Shown in pieces: positions 29,336-40,999 of a stretch of 64,000 bases of DNA. The DNA is from Trematomus loennbergii. Lineage: Eukaryota; Chordata; Actinopteri; Perciformes; Nototheniidae. The position numbers were made by a program, and so were the translations under genes. The stretch covers positions 1-64,000 of the forward strand of contig JAAOOA010000526.1 in the NCBI GenBank assembly GCA_012861695.1, in the 5' to 3' direction. Numbering within the stretch: position 1 is the stretch's first letter; each line of letters starts with the position of its first letter. The notes below the pieces were generated by a model. That model did not search any database. It saw only the letters and a list, made by a program, of their open reading frames with translations, and was not told the origin of the DNA.

Positions 29336-29350
29336 TATAAATAGGGGTGG
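29336..29350 (-). promoter_or_regulatory. TATA-like box for the small ORF
   Basis: The minus strand reads CCTATTTATATCCGG here, about 130-140 bp before the ATG at 29207. The spacing fits a 5'UTR of about 100 bp. GC-boxes are not obvious. Confidence 0.35.
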
Positions 29351-29930
29351 CCGTGGTTTGAGGCGGAGTTTTAGGCGTGGCCATGCTCCTGAACCTATGT
29401 TAACATTTTAACCTCATTTGTTGCCGTCTATAGAGTGGCGAAGTCCCTCCCCTTCCGGTTGAGCCCCATGGGACCTTATTTCGGAAAAGTTATGCATTGA
29501 AGTCAATGGAGAGAGAAAGATTATCTTTCGATCCCGTTTGAATTGTGCCACGAATTACACATATGATGTTTGTCAATTTAAAAGATAATTTTGCAAGTCA
29601 AAAAAATAAAATGTGTCGTAAAACTGTGAAGTAACACATTTGTTTGTGTGAACCGCTCAATGAACTACATCTCTGGTCTCACAGAACAACACACGTCACC
29701 AAGATGGCCGTCACTACTGTCAACAAACCGATTGGCTACCCTCACACTATCACCACAATGAAACACGTCCTGAAGAATGTCATGCAAAGCTGCCTGCCTG
29801 CCTTCGATTCTCTCTGAACTGCCCGGTCGTTTTAATGTTTAATGTCAACCATTTGTGCAGATAGCATGAAGTAGAGAAGATCGCTAGCGTTAGCGTTAGC
29901 ATTTCTCCCCCGGCTTAAATTGTGTATTAT

Positions 29931-30670
29931 CAGTGGCGAGCCGTGAGCTTTATACCTAGGCCCTCTGACCCCCACCCCTTCCCTCGAAAAAGAAAAAAAA
30001 AGAGTTATTACGTCACGTATACTTCAGCGGAATATCAAAACAACGGCCCAGGGTGCAAAACGCATCAATGACAGCGACCCTCTACCACACAAAACAACAC
30101 CTGTGAACCAATTTGTGTTCTTTGACATTGAAAATGATATTGCATTGTGTTCTTACTTTCGTTGCCGTTATATGTCTTAAATGTAATTTGGCATGCTTTT
30201 ATTTTGAAGGCGAGTTCACGCTGTGACAGGAAGTTGTTGTTGCTATGGAAACAAGAACAGTTTCACAGCGGGCGGAACTTGTCATAATGTCCGCGATAAT
30301 AAAACCCACCCATTTAGAGGGAAGATATGATTGGTCAATTGTACTGTCATTTGACATTACTCTCTCGTTCAGTTACTATAGCGGGCCCTCTGTGAATCGC
30401 AGAGAGGGCCAGGCGAGCTTCTTTCATGTAACCCCTACATTCAAACAGAGAATGAACAGGCAGATTCGAAGGATTTATTTATTGGATATGTTATTTTAAA
30501 TACAATTAAATCAAGTTTTTTTTCGGTAAAACTAATGAAAAATATCAAAAAATAATATTAAAAAATAATATTTAAAAAAATATTATTTTTTTTAATGTTT
30601 TTAAATATTATTTTTTGGAATATCTTAGGCCCTCACAGAGGGCCTAGAGGGCCCTGACGGCTCGCCACTG
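29931..30670. mobile_element. 740-bp hAT MITE, exact TSD TGTATTAT
   Basis: Ends CAGTGGCGAGCCGTGAG and CTGACGGCTCGCCACTG. The TSD TGTATTAT is exact at 29923-29930 and 30671-30678. The related THAP element at 36692 has the unoccupied site (reverse complement of TGTATTATAGA near 37330). A and T runs near 30545-30615 form a further inverted segment. Confidence 0.92.
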
Positions 30671-30840
30671 TGTATTATAGAATGATCACACCGGTGACAG
30701 TACTATTCAAAGGGTTCACGAAATATGACTACTACTCTTACTGTTTAACATTTTGGGTTACTTAATGTTACTTCATGTTAAGGCTAATAAAAATGACAAG
30801 GCTGTAATGCTAACTAACGTGCTAGCTACTAGCTAGGTAG

Positions 30841-30942
30841 CTAACTTGATCTACACACTCCTCTTTCATCAGACAGGAAGCGAAAGAACAAGCAAGACCC
30901 ATTGCTGGTATAATAACAACCTGGTACTAAGCACACAGGCAT
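30841..30942 (-). pseudogene. THAP-like zinc finger first exon, transposon relic
   Basis: Opens MPVCLVPGCYYTSNGSCLFF then RF, the Cys-x4-Cys start and FRF motif of a THAP finger (P-element transposase/THAP9-like). The frame ends 33 codons in; a possible donor (AGG/AGTGTG) is weak. No other THAP exons were found. Confidence 0.55.
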
Positions 30943-31329
30943 CTTGTGAAAGTTTATCTTATCTTAGCCAGCGCCATATAGATAATTCTATCTATATGGC
31001 GCTGATCGTATATATACGGTATTATACGTGTATCGTAGTGTCTCAATTGTGACATCACTTACGCGACTCTGGGATTTGTAGTCTTTCTAGTTTCGTATTT
31101 TTCAAAGTCTTATATTTCAACAGTTTTAAGACAAACTGTGACTTTTTTGACATGGAAATGATTTTTAAGATTGACAAACATCATATGTGTAATTCATGGC
31201 ACAATTCAAACGGGATCGAAAGATAAGTTTTCTCTCCCCATTGACTTCAATGCATAATTTTTCCTAAATAAGGTCCCATACCCCGGAAGTAAGTGGGAGG
31301 GACTTCGCCACTCTATTCATATTCTGTTA

Positions 31330-33560
31330 TATGTTTTTTCCCCCTCCTTAGGTAAAGAAACGTTTGTATTGAATGTTTAAAAAGCACCACTCCAAATCTA
31401 TGATGGAGTAGATTTTGTATTTTTTGATAAGTTAATGTTAATATAATGTTAATGTTGCATGCAGTTATTATAATGTTAATGTTGTCGGCTAATAGTGATT
31501 GAATTGTTGACAAAATAAAGTTTAATTGTATTGTATTTTAGTTGTGTGATTTGTGCTCAATGTATATTAAATGCATAGATTATTACATTTATTAGGTAAC
31601 ATTTTTCAAAAGTAAATGAGTAACAATTACGTAATTAAAGTGAGTAATATAACTTCAAACAAATGAGTAATTCAACATTTTAAACAGAAAAAATATGATA
31701 AAATCTACTTATTTACTTCATAACAGTAACTATTACAGATATATAATATTTACTTAATAATTTGATAACAGTGATGTTCCTGTCCATGAAGAAAATAATT
31801 AGACTTTACTTAATTAGTTCAAATAAATATAACGTGTAACTTAAACATTATTAAGTAAGATTTACTTAATATTTTCACAAATGTTACGTCTGGTGATGAG
31901 TACATTTTACTTGATACTGGAAAGTAAGTTCTACTTGATATTACAGCAGTAAAATATACTTAAAAAAAGTAAGTGCAAATACTTGCTAAGATTTAATCAA
32001 GTAAATCCTACAAGTCGTTTCTTTCAGTGTAGCGGAGCTCGGCAAATTGCTGATTTGACTATAAAAAGCGATTGGAATCATACAGAAATCACATTTACAA
32101 CACAGATCAGTGGAGACATTTTATTATTATTATTATTTAGTTTTTCTTTAATTATTTTCCGTTACATCAAATCAGCTGCTCTTCATTATTCCTGCTATAT
32201 TTGACGAGTGATCCAAATATTTTTTACCACAAGTTCTTAAGAAAACTGACACTGTTGGACTCGGTACTAGTTTGACTTCTACTAGAAATAAAATGAAGTA
32301 CTTTTACTGTGTACTTTGTGAGTAATCCTCTGTCAAAGTCCCCTCCATAGTAGGCTACATAATGCATGTTTTTCTGCTATCTTTGATGAATGATAAAAAT
32401 ACAATTTTACCATTAGTTCTTAATGAAATTGATCTGTTTGACTTTGTATTAGTTAGCCTACTACTAAAATACATTGAAGTCAAAGTCCCCTGCTGAGAAC
32501 AAACTCAAGCCACTTCTGCTAAGTTTGATGAGGGAATTCTTTTTTGTTGCCATTAGTTCTTCGTGAGACTGATCCTGTTGGACTCAGTACTAGTGGAACT
32601 ACCCCCACAAGTAATATGAAGTACTTAGTGTGTAGTTTTCCAGTAATCCTCTGTCAATGTCCCTCCTGAGTACAAGAATGCATGTTTCTCTGCTATTTTG
32701 AATCAGCGTTAAAAAAAACTTTCTTCATGAGACTGATATTGTTGGACAGAGTATTTTAAGAGGATATGGTAGACATGATATCAGCAATACTTCCAGTCCA
32801 TACTCCGGCAGCAGCATTTACACCTTGGAAAGTCTTTAGAGACTGGCCTGGATAGCTGGTCTATCCTTCAGCAAAGTGACACAGTCTGTCACTCTTGTTG
32901 GCCTCTTATGATGCTGCTGTCTTTTAAAATATGATTATTTCTCTGCTCCTAGTTCATTCCTCGCAGATTCTTCCATCAGTCCCAGTCATTGCATGTCAGT
33001 CAATAGAGCTTCGAAAAATGTGTCCAATTCAACAAAATGTTTTTTGTGAGTGAAGGCCAGAGCTAAATTACAGATGGTTTGATGTGTAATTACAAGGTGA
33101 GAGAAAATAAATCCATATCCTCCTATTAAACGTATTTTATTTCCTTTTCCATGTTATAGCCTACTTATACTTACTTGTATTAGAACATTTGCATGTTGAA
33201 CTACATGCTGATATATCTTCCCCGGCCTCAAGGAAATACATTAAAATAAATGGATTCATAATTTTTTTTAAATGATTCAAATGTATAAATTAATAATGTT
33301 GTGTGCAAACATTTCAAATTTAAATATAAAATGAAAAAAAAGTTTACTTTTGAAATTATTTCTCACAAAAACCTTTCTAAATGATAGTAAATTATTAAAA
33401 AAGGTTTAGTCAATATACGTTTTTCTGCCTTGGTTAGTTAATACAAATATTGATATTACTGGAAGTACCAGACCATAAACGGTTTTGAAAACTTCAGATC
33501 AGAATCAAGATTGTTGCCGAAAGTCCCCATGGAGAATAACTTTGCGGTAGAACTATTCTT
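31330..33560. repeat. AT-rich stretch with decayed tandem repeats, no gene seen
   Basis: 31600-32040 is rich in ACTTAAT/AAGTAA motifs, as in an AT-rich MITE. 32180-32760 holds three to four imperfect copies of a unit of about 150-180 bp, recognised by TTCTGCTAT, ATTAGTTCTTAATGA, CTGTTGGACTCAGTACTAGT and AATCCTCTGTCAAAGTCCC. No coding signal or splice-linked exon was found. Confidence 0.6.
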
Positions 33561-34593
33561 TATACATCCATGGGTACAACTTCAGATAAAAATGAACACA
33601 TAATGAAATATGACCCCGGTTTGATGATTGACACGTCACAGAACAATGGGAGCTATCTACCCTACCCACAATTTAAAGTAAGTCACACAGACTCTCTCCT
33701 CTTTGCTCTTCTCTCTGTGTGGAGCAGCAAGTTCAGCTGTCAGAACAAAGTGAAAAACATACAATGGCATCAAATATTATTAATACGTCGGGTAGTAATA
33801 GATTTATTTATTTTCTTCTCAGAGTGTACCAGAATGCGTAGTTTATATGTTAGTATTTCTAAAAATCTCCTGGGGAGAATCCCCCCAAACCCCCCTTCTG
33901 GGTTGGGTGTTCAGCATGTGTGTACAGTTTATGTACAGTTCAGCTTTGATTCCATCATCTTATTAAACCTTATTTAAAAGCATTCTTTTAGTTCTGTGAA
34001 GGGATATAAGGGATATATGCACTACTTCACTTGAATTAATAATGTATGCTGAAAAGCGTATATTACAGCACTACTTTTTGTTGCATAGATTTGAGTGGTT
34101 CAACATGTTGGGTCGCGATTTATTGACAAAGGAAAAAGTGGGTCCCGAGGCCTGACCAGTTGAGAACCACTGCATTCGACCATTTAGTAAGGTAAAAAGC
34201 AAAAAAAATGCAAAAAACGCCTCGCAGACGCTCTTCCGTTTACTTGTTTAATAAAGAAAACCAATTGGACCGTAGATACACGGATTACACCCAATGACTC
34301 GAGTCTCATTGACATACTGGTTTACAACGATGAGGCACGCATTCAAATCGATGTTGTTTTGTTTTTCAGTAACGTCCTTTAGATCAGGGGTTCCCAACGT
34401 GGCTCGGTGCGCCCTCCGGAATGGACGCGGACGACGCTCGCCTTTTCCATGGCTTTTCGGCACTGGGGGACAGCAAGCCTTCCATGGAGCCGATACACGA
34501 CCATGCCTGGTTTATTCGGGACATGCGGCTTCATGTCCGGCTGCGCTCGCTAACGGCTAGCAGCTAGCGGCTAACGAAATCCGACTGTTAGCC

Positions 34594-35250
34594 CCTTTTT
34601 TTTTTTTTTTTTTTGTGGTGCCGGAGAGGAGGTTCGACCATGTCTGGTCGGCCTCGTGTGGACCCTCTCGCTTTTTCACCACCTCGACGGCGGCTTCGGA
34701 CGTCGCCCATGCCTTCTTCGGCCCGTGGGTGGCGCGCTTCTGGACCCTGTCTCGCCTCGACTCTAAGGTTTTGGACGTCGCCCATGCCTTCATCGGCCCG
34801 TGGGTGGCGCGTTCGGGACCCTGTCTGGCCTCTTCCCTCGCCTCAACGGTGGCTTCGGACGGCGCCCCGTCTGGCCTCTCCCCTGTCCACGGCTCCCTCC
34901 TCCCGGGGACACGGCTCCTTCCTCCCGAGGACTTCGTACCCGCCGCCGCTGTGCCTTCGCCTGCGGCCGGGCAGCGCTCCTCCCTGCTGGGGACCACCGG
35001 ATATTCACGCCTGTCCCCACGTCGCAACACAGCGACCCTGCTTTCTGCGGCCCCCTGTCGACGGCCGTTCCGGCCCGCCCCCCGGTGGGTTTGCCCTCGC
35101 CCTCGTTGGGGCCCCTACCCTCTCCTGCGGCCCCCTTCTGACGGCCCGTTCCATGGCCCGGCCCTCGCAGCGGCCCCGCCCTCCTCGGCCCCTGTGGTGC
35201 TTCCTCCCGGACGCGAGGATTGTGTCCATGGTTGAATTCTGGGGGGGCTT
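34594..35250. repeat. GC-rich island with 75-bp tandem repeat after a T20 tract
   Basis: A run of about 20 T (34594-34613) is followed by 640 bp of very high GC. A 75-bp unit starting GGACGTCGCCCATGCCTTC repeats at 34698 and 34773. Because stops are rare, long ORFs occur on both strands at once. I do not recognise any of the proteins. The island ends at a G7 run (35243) followed by TGTAGTGATCACTAA. Confidence 0.6.
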
Positions 35251-35359
35251 GTGTAGTGATCACTAATTAACTAGGTTACATAATTCACTCATGGAACTAC
35301 AGGTTGGGGGTATTGTTTCCGCACGGACACATATGTTGACGGTACCTACTGTGTACCTA

Positions 35360-35735
35360 CAGTGGGTGTTTCTCAATCGCGAGTAAAGCTGCTTCCGAGC
35401 CACTATTTCAAGCATACTACGTCATCGAGTGCCGCCGAAGTACTGTTCCAATCTCCAGTATACTTGGAAATCTACCGAGCCCGGCGTACTCCGTTTGGAG
35501 AAATATCGAGTGTGCACATGAGTAGACTTCGCGGCCTTAAAATCCCCACAATGCTTTGCGCACGGACCAATTTCCCCAAATCTGTGTCTCATATGACGCA
35601 CACCTGCACACTTGCTAGCGTGTTCCACACTTCGTTTTTCCGAATGCCAGGAAGTATTCTTGACTCGCTTCTGAAGCAAGATGCTCGGCAGACATGTGCT
35701 ACCAAGCAAGCATACTCGCGATTGAGAAACACCCT
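35360..35735. mobile_element. 376-bp hAT-like MITE
   Basis: Ends CAGTGGGTGTTTCTCAATCG and CGATTGAGAAACACCCTG, with the extended inverted match CGCGAGTA/TACTCGCG. The flanking 8-mers agree only weakly, so the TSD is not claimed. Confidence 0.75.
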
Positions 35736-36480
35736 GTGTGTCCTCCCTTTCGCTTTCTCTTGTCTTCCTGGGCTGTGACCCGACAACATGTGGTTTTCTG
35801 CTGCTCATTAAAGCACCACTTTTCACCTTCACTGCACCGCCTCCGACTCCCTATCTCTCGGCACTACAGTGCATACATTATTTGAGATATATTTCAAACT
35901 CGGACTTCATTTTAAGGACATGTCGGCCAGGGTGTAGAGCTATTTGTTTAAGCACCGGATTGGCAAAACAGGAGAGTAAACCAGTCTGCCTTGATCTATG
36001 AATTCATGTCCGGGACTCTCACGGTATCTGCTGCCCGCAGCTGTTTTATAGAAGGAAACCCTCCTTCACTTCATAAAATGGCTGCAGCATCAGAGGGGCA
36101 GCGGGACGTACTCGGTAAAGAGCTGTGCCTTTTTACGCACCGCCTTCGCTGTGTTTAACTTAATCAGAACAGAGTGACTGCAGGCTGCTACGTGTTAACC
36201 ACACACACATCTACATACATCGAACTGCCCGATTACTCCCCCTTTTATTAGTTTTATGAAGGAGATGTCCAGTCAGTCACCAAGGCGCATGATGTGTGTG
36301 TATGTGCTCTGCTCAGCTCAGCTCTGTGTGTTCGGTGTGTTTGTGTCTGTCCGACACCGGCATATATGCGGCTGTTCCCAAAATAAATTAGTTTAATCTT
36401 AATCTCGATGTAGTGCTAAATGCTGTCGGGACCGGAACGAACGACACTATCATAATATCTTCTGAAAACAAATGCCAGTG

Positions 36481-36641
<161 letters not shown>

Positions 36642-36691
36642 GGCGACCGGACATCTCCTTCATAATGCGCCTTCTCCTCGTTTTCCCACTT

Positions 36692-37838
36692 CAATAGAGT
36701 GGCGAAGTCCCTCCCACTTACTTCCGGGGTATGGGACCTTATTTCGGAAAAATTATGCATTGAAGTCAATGGGGAGAGAAAACTTATCTTTCGATCCCGT
36801 TTGAATTGTGCCATGAATTACACATATGATGTTTGTCAATCTTAAAAAAATCATTTCCATGTAAAAAAAGTCACAGTTTGTCTTAAAACTGTTGAAATAT
36901 AAGACTTTGAAAAATACGAAACTAGAAAGACTACAAATCCCAGAGTCGCGTAAGTGATGTCACAATTGAGACACTACGATACACGTATAATACCGTGTAT
37001 ATACGATCAGCGCCATATAGATAGAATCTATCTATATGGCGCTGGCTCAGATAAGATAACTTTCACAAGATGCCTGTGTGCTTAGTACCAGGTTGTTATT
37101 ATACCAGCAATGAGTCTTGCTTGTTCTTTCGCTTCCCGTCTGATGAAAGAGGGTGTGTAGATCAAGTTAGCTACCTAGCTAGTAGCTAGCACGTTAGTTA
37201 GCATTACAGCCTTGTCATTTTATTAGCCTTAACATGAAGTAACATTAAGTAACCCAAAATGTTAAACAGTAAGAGTAGTAGTCATATTTCGTGAACCCTT
37301 TGAATAGTACTGTCACCGGTGTGATCATTCTATAATACACCATTTAAGCCCGGGGAGAAATGCTAACGCTAACGCTAGCGATCTTCTCTACTTCATGCTA
37401 TCTGCACAAATGGTTGACATTAAACATTAAAACGACCGGGCAGTTCAGAGAGAATCGAAGGCAGGCAGGCAGGCAGCTTGCATGACATTCTTCAGGACGT
37501 GTTTCATTGTGGTGATAGTGTGAGGGTAGCCAATCGGTTTGTTGACAGTAGTGACGGCCATCTTGGTGACGTGTGTTGTTCTGTGAGACCAGAGATGTAG
37601 TTCATTGAGCGGTTCACACAAACAAATGTGTTACTTCACAGTTTTACGACACATTTTATTTTTTTTGACTTGCAAAATTATCTTTTAAATTGACAAACAT
37701 CATATGTGTAATTCGTGGCACAATTCAAACGGGATCGAAAGATAATCTTTCTCTCTCCATTGACTTCAATGCATAACTTTTCCGAAATAAGGTCCCATGG
37801 GGTTCAACCGGAAGGGGAGGGACTTCGCCACTCTATTG
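36692..37838 (+). mobile_element. THAP-bearing (P-element-like) repeat, copy 2
   Basis: Perfect 24-bp inverted ends starting CAATAGAGTGGCGAAGTCCC. It lies opposite in orientation to copy 1. The corresponding site in the other block (about 27545) is empty. It has a THAP-like first exon at 37070 and a hairpin with 18-bp arms at about 37010-37046. Confidence 0.8.
37070..37189 (+). pseudogene. THAP-like zinc finger first exon, transposon relic
   Basis: 39 codons opening MPVCLVPGCYYTSNESCLFF then RFPSDERG. Cys-x4-Cys and FRFPSD are the start of a THAP DNA-binding domain; in P-like elements the first exon ends at about this place, and GAGG/GTGTGT could be the donor. No catalytic exons are present in the 1.1-kb element. 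Confidence 0.6.
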
Positions 37839-38458
37839 GGATTGATAATTCACTGGATTATCCGTAAATCATACAAACAAAACCAAAACGTTGATTTATC
37901 TGTTTTCCCGTTTTGGTTTAAAAACTGAATAACGTCGGTTTTTTGGTTTTCCGAAAAACCAAAAAACAACACCGGTTCTTTTTTTAAACTTTGTTAATAT
38001 GTTTTGGATGCATATTGTTCTAGTATTTGTTCAGGCTGTTACATACAATTAGCCTCTGTTGCTACCTGCTGGTGGTGAGTAAATATTAAAATCAGTTAAA
38101 ATTGACAACCGGTCCGCGATTTTTTTTTTAATGTATCTACCGTCCTTGGCACAATAAAGGTTGGGAACCCCTGCTTTCGATGTTCGAACGGGCAATAAGA
38201 GTCACTCGATCATCTTTCTTTATTTCATTTGTAACTTTATTATACCAGGATGTCCCGTTGAGATCAATGTGTTTTTTCAAGAGCCCGACACCAAGGTAGC
38301 AACCACACAAGAAGAAAATGACATACAAAAGACTATGAATCGTTCCAAAGCTTACCCGTAGCGTGACGCCTGTAGGTATGCAGCCAAAATCAGGTTAACG
38401 GAGTCTCTCTCTCATTATCTCAATAACTGCCCAACACAACCAGGAAAACGAAACTTAA

Positions 38459-40597
38459 AGCTCCCATGTCATGCTTTTCGGTTATTACCCGTCCCCTTGT
38501 GTGTTATGAAGGTTTTTATGCATGTAAACGGTGTGCAGAGTCAAAACCCTGAAAGTACACCCTGTAGCGAGTAAAACTCTAACACAGAAAATACCTCCCC
38601 AAAACGCCTCGTTGGAGATACGTCACTGCCCATTTGAGTCTTCCATTTAGTTCCGGGTACCGCCTGATGTCATGCGGTACCCGGAACGAAATGGACCAAT
38701 CCCGAAGAGCTATGGCCACACCAGCAGCGGCGTGTTCCTCCAGAGGTTCGAAGAACCGGCATTTCACAGACGAAAGCTTCCAAAACATTGCCCAGTTTGA
38801 GGCCGGATATGCACAGCTTGTTTGGACCGTTTGGAGCAGGGGAAGATCCGGGTACACAACCTGTAAGTTTGCATTGTTATTTGTGTATTTATCAAACAAG
38901 ACTGTTTAAATGTGTAAACTGTGTTGGACTGCTAAGCCATTGACACAGTGCTAACTAAGTTGCTAGAGTTTCCATATATCAACTCTAATATCAGCAGATG
39001 GCCTTGCATACATGTATCTCATAGCAGGAGAATGTCTGCATTCACACACAAAATACCTATTGACAGTATACTCCGGGTGATTTGCCGTGCGGTCAGTCGC
39101 GAAACGTAATTACATTATAGCTGGCGTAGCGTGTATGCAACCGATCTAACACACGGAGCTAGAGCTAGCTAGGTTTGGTCGGAAAAACATTTTTGTGATG
39201 CTACGTTGCTAGCGTTTAAATATATCAACTACAATGTCAGCAGATGGCCTTACATGTTTGTCATGGCAGGAGAATGTCTGCAGTCACACACACGGAATAC
39301 TCATACAGTATACTCCGGGTGATTTACCGTACATTGTGACAGTACATATACTGCATGTATAGCTCGAGGCTAGCTGTATGCTAGCGCAAAACAATGTATT
39401 CATGACCGTTACAATGTATGACCGAACGTAGCAGACTACCCGTATAACATTGCAATTATAAACACGTTATTGCTAGCCTAATATGAACCACTAGCTTTTG
39501 TTCATAGTAGTTTTATTACTCTACATTATAGTTGCCGTTCCTCCGAGCTAACGTTAGCTACCAAGGTAAACAAAGCTAGGTTAGCATATTAGCTGGCAAG
39601 CTGTTCATTAGATTGATTAGATAGATCCACACTCCTACCACAACTACTACTAACGAATCTAAAACAACTAAGTTTCTCTAATATTTTGTGATTTGCATTT
39701 GATTTCGTCCAGCCAGATCCTGCCGGACAATACATGACGGGGACCGGACTACCACACTGAGGCCTCGTCCTAAAAAGCCCCGGCTGCTATAGGCAAGATG
39801 CCGACAACGGGGAGTGATTGACGATATACCGTGTATATATGTATATTTACGTTCATTTTGTACATTTCTAAAAATAAAGTTTAATGGAAATACTATATAT
39901 AGCAAACCATGATTTGATTTCTCATCAAACAGTAGTAGTTTATAACGGGTAAAAATAACTTACTCTTTGTTATGACCGGCTCGTAGGCCACAACGGAAAG
40001 ACAAGGAGACATACACGAGTTTACAAAACCACGGCACATTTATTGTGGTAAATGCAGAGATACGTGGTCAGGGAAGAGGATTGCTGTGCTGCTTGGAGGG
40101 AGAGAGAGGCTGCCGTGTGACTCCCGGCAGCTGGCTAGCACCTCGGCTCCGGCCAGGTGTCCGTGATCGCGCTGATTAGCCTCTTCAGCTCCACCCCATC
40201 GTAAGACAAAGGCCCTGGGGCCGTCACACTCTTCTATAACAACAGTTAAAAATATATATATGTATATAAAATATACGGCTGTACCGACGCCATGATAAGA
40301 CTGATGTTCGGCTGAGAGCAGCCGTTTAGACATGGGCGCAGCCTCTCTGGTGGTTGACTAATCAGAACAGAGTGGCCGAGCTGACCAATCGGAGCACACT
40401 AGGCTCACAGGGAGGGGGGGGCAAGAGCTCCAACGAGTCGTTTAGTGGAGAAAGTGAATACTGCTGAATACACATGCTTGACAGAGATGCTGTATGCGAA
40501 ACCAATGTGAGTTTGGAAAATTGCACAGTATAAATCTATTTTAGTATACCTCAACAATGTAATTATGATCAGTGGAAATGGCCATGACATGGGCCCT
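38459..40597. mobile_element. TTAA-type element with a matching empty site
   Basis: TTAA (38455-38458) then AGCTCCCATGTCATG; CATGACATGGGCCCT then TTAA (40598-40601). In the partner block the same flank is a single TTAA (GAAACTTAAAGTATCTTG at about 28135). The outer 150 bp and last 280 bp match the element at 3986; the middle 1.7 kb is extra and has no recognisable ORF. Confidence 0.85.
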
Positions 40598-40999
40598 TTA
40601 AGTTCTCTTGTTTTCCTCTCTATGAGGCGCGAAACGTTACTCCTCCCACTACATTAATCACGTCATATTTATGTATGTATTGCTCTTTAAATGCAATTTG
40701 AATTGCATTTGTGTCTGAAATGTAAACCCCTGCCATTATCCTAATCCCTGTTAAAGTTGTCATTTTTCTAATATTTCAAGTGTATAAGTCTTACCTCTTA
40801 AGGTAGAATTAAGACATTTAGAATGTGATGTCTCTTTAGTCGAACTGCTCGGCGTTTGTATTACCTGCTTTTGTATAAAAAGCAACATAAAGGCACTTTG
40901 CACTTTAGTCATAGTCTCACTTGATTGCCAATATTTGCACAATGCACTTTACACACTGGATATTTGCACATTGTATTTTTGAATGTGTATCTTATTATT

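Larger units (their letters stand above)
29430..31316 (-). mobile_element. THAP-bearing (P-element-like) repeat, copy 1
   Basis: Ends ATAGAGTGGCGAAGTCCCTC and its inverse. It matches 36692-37838 in the opposite orientation, with an extra hAT insertion (29931-30670). It carries a short THAP-like first exon at 30942-30841 (minus) and a conserved 16-bp-arm hairpin at 30966-31003. TSD not resolved. Confidence 0.7.

Noticed and set aside
29430..31316. 8-bp TSD for the THAP elements
   Set aside because: Flanking 8-mers at both copies do not match, so no TSD is claimed.
34100..34175. hAT right end (TTGAGAACCACTG)
   Set aside because: Looks like a solo end; no matching left end with a TSD was found, so no element is annotated.
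34557..35266. Five overlapping ORFs of 113-217 codons on both strands
   Set aside because: High GC with few stops and a 75-bp repeat opens all frames at once; no domain or splice support.
38634..38909. 91-codon ORF inside the TTAA element
   Set aside because: Starts in an inverted GGTACCCGGAACG-like repeat and has no recognisable motif; the related element lacks it.
40020..40320. Possible LTR or host exon in the TTAA element
   Set aside because: No TG...CA ends, primer site or repeat partner was found.
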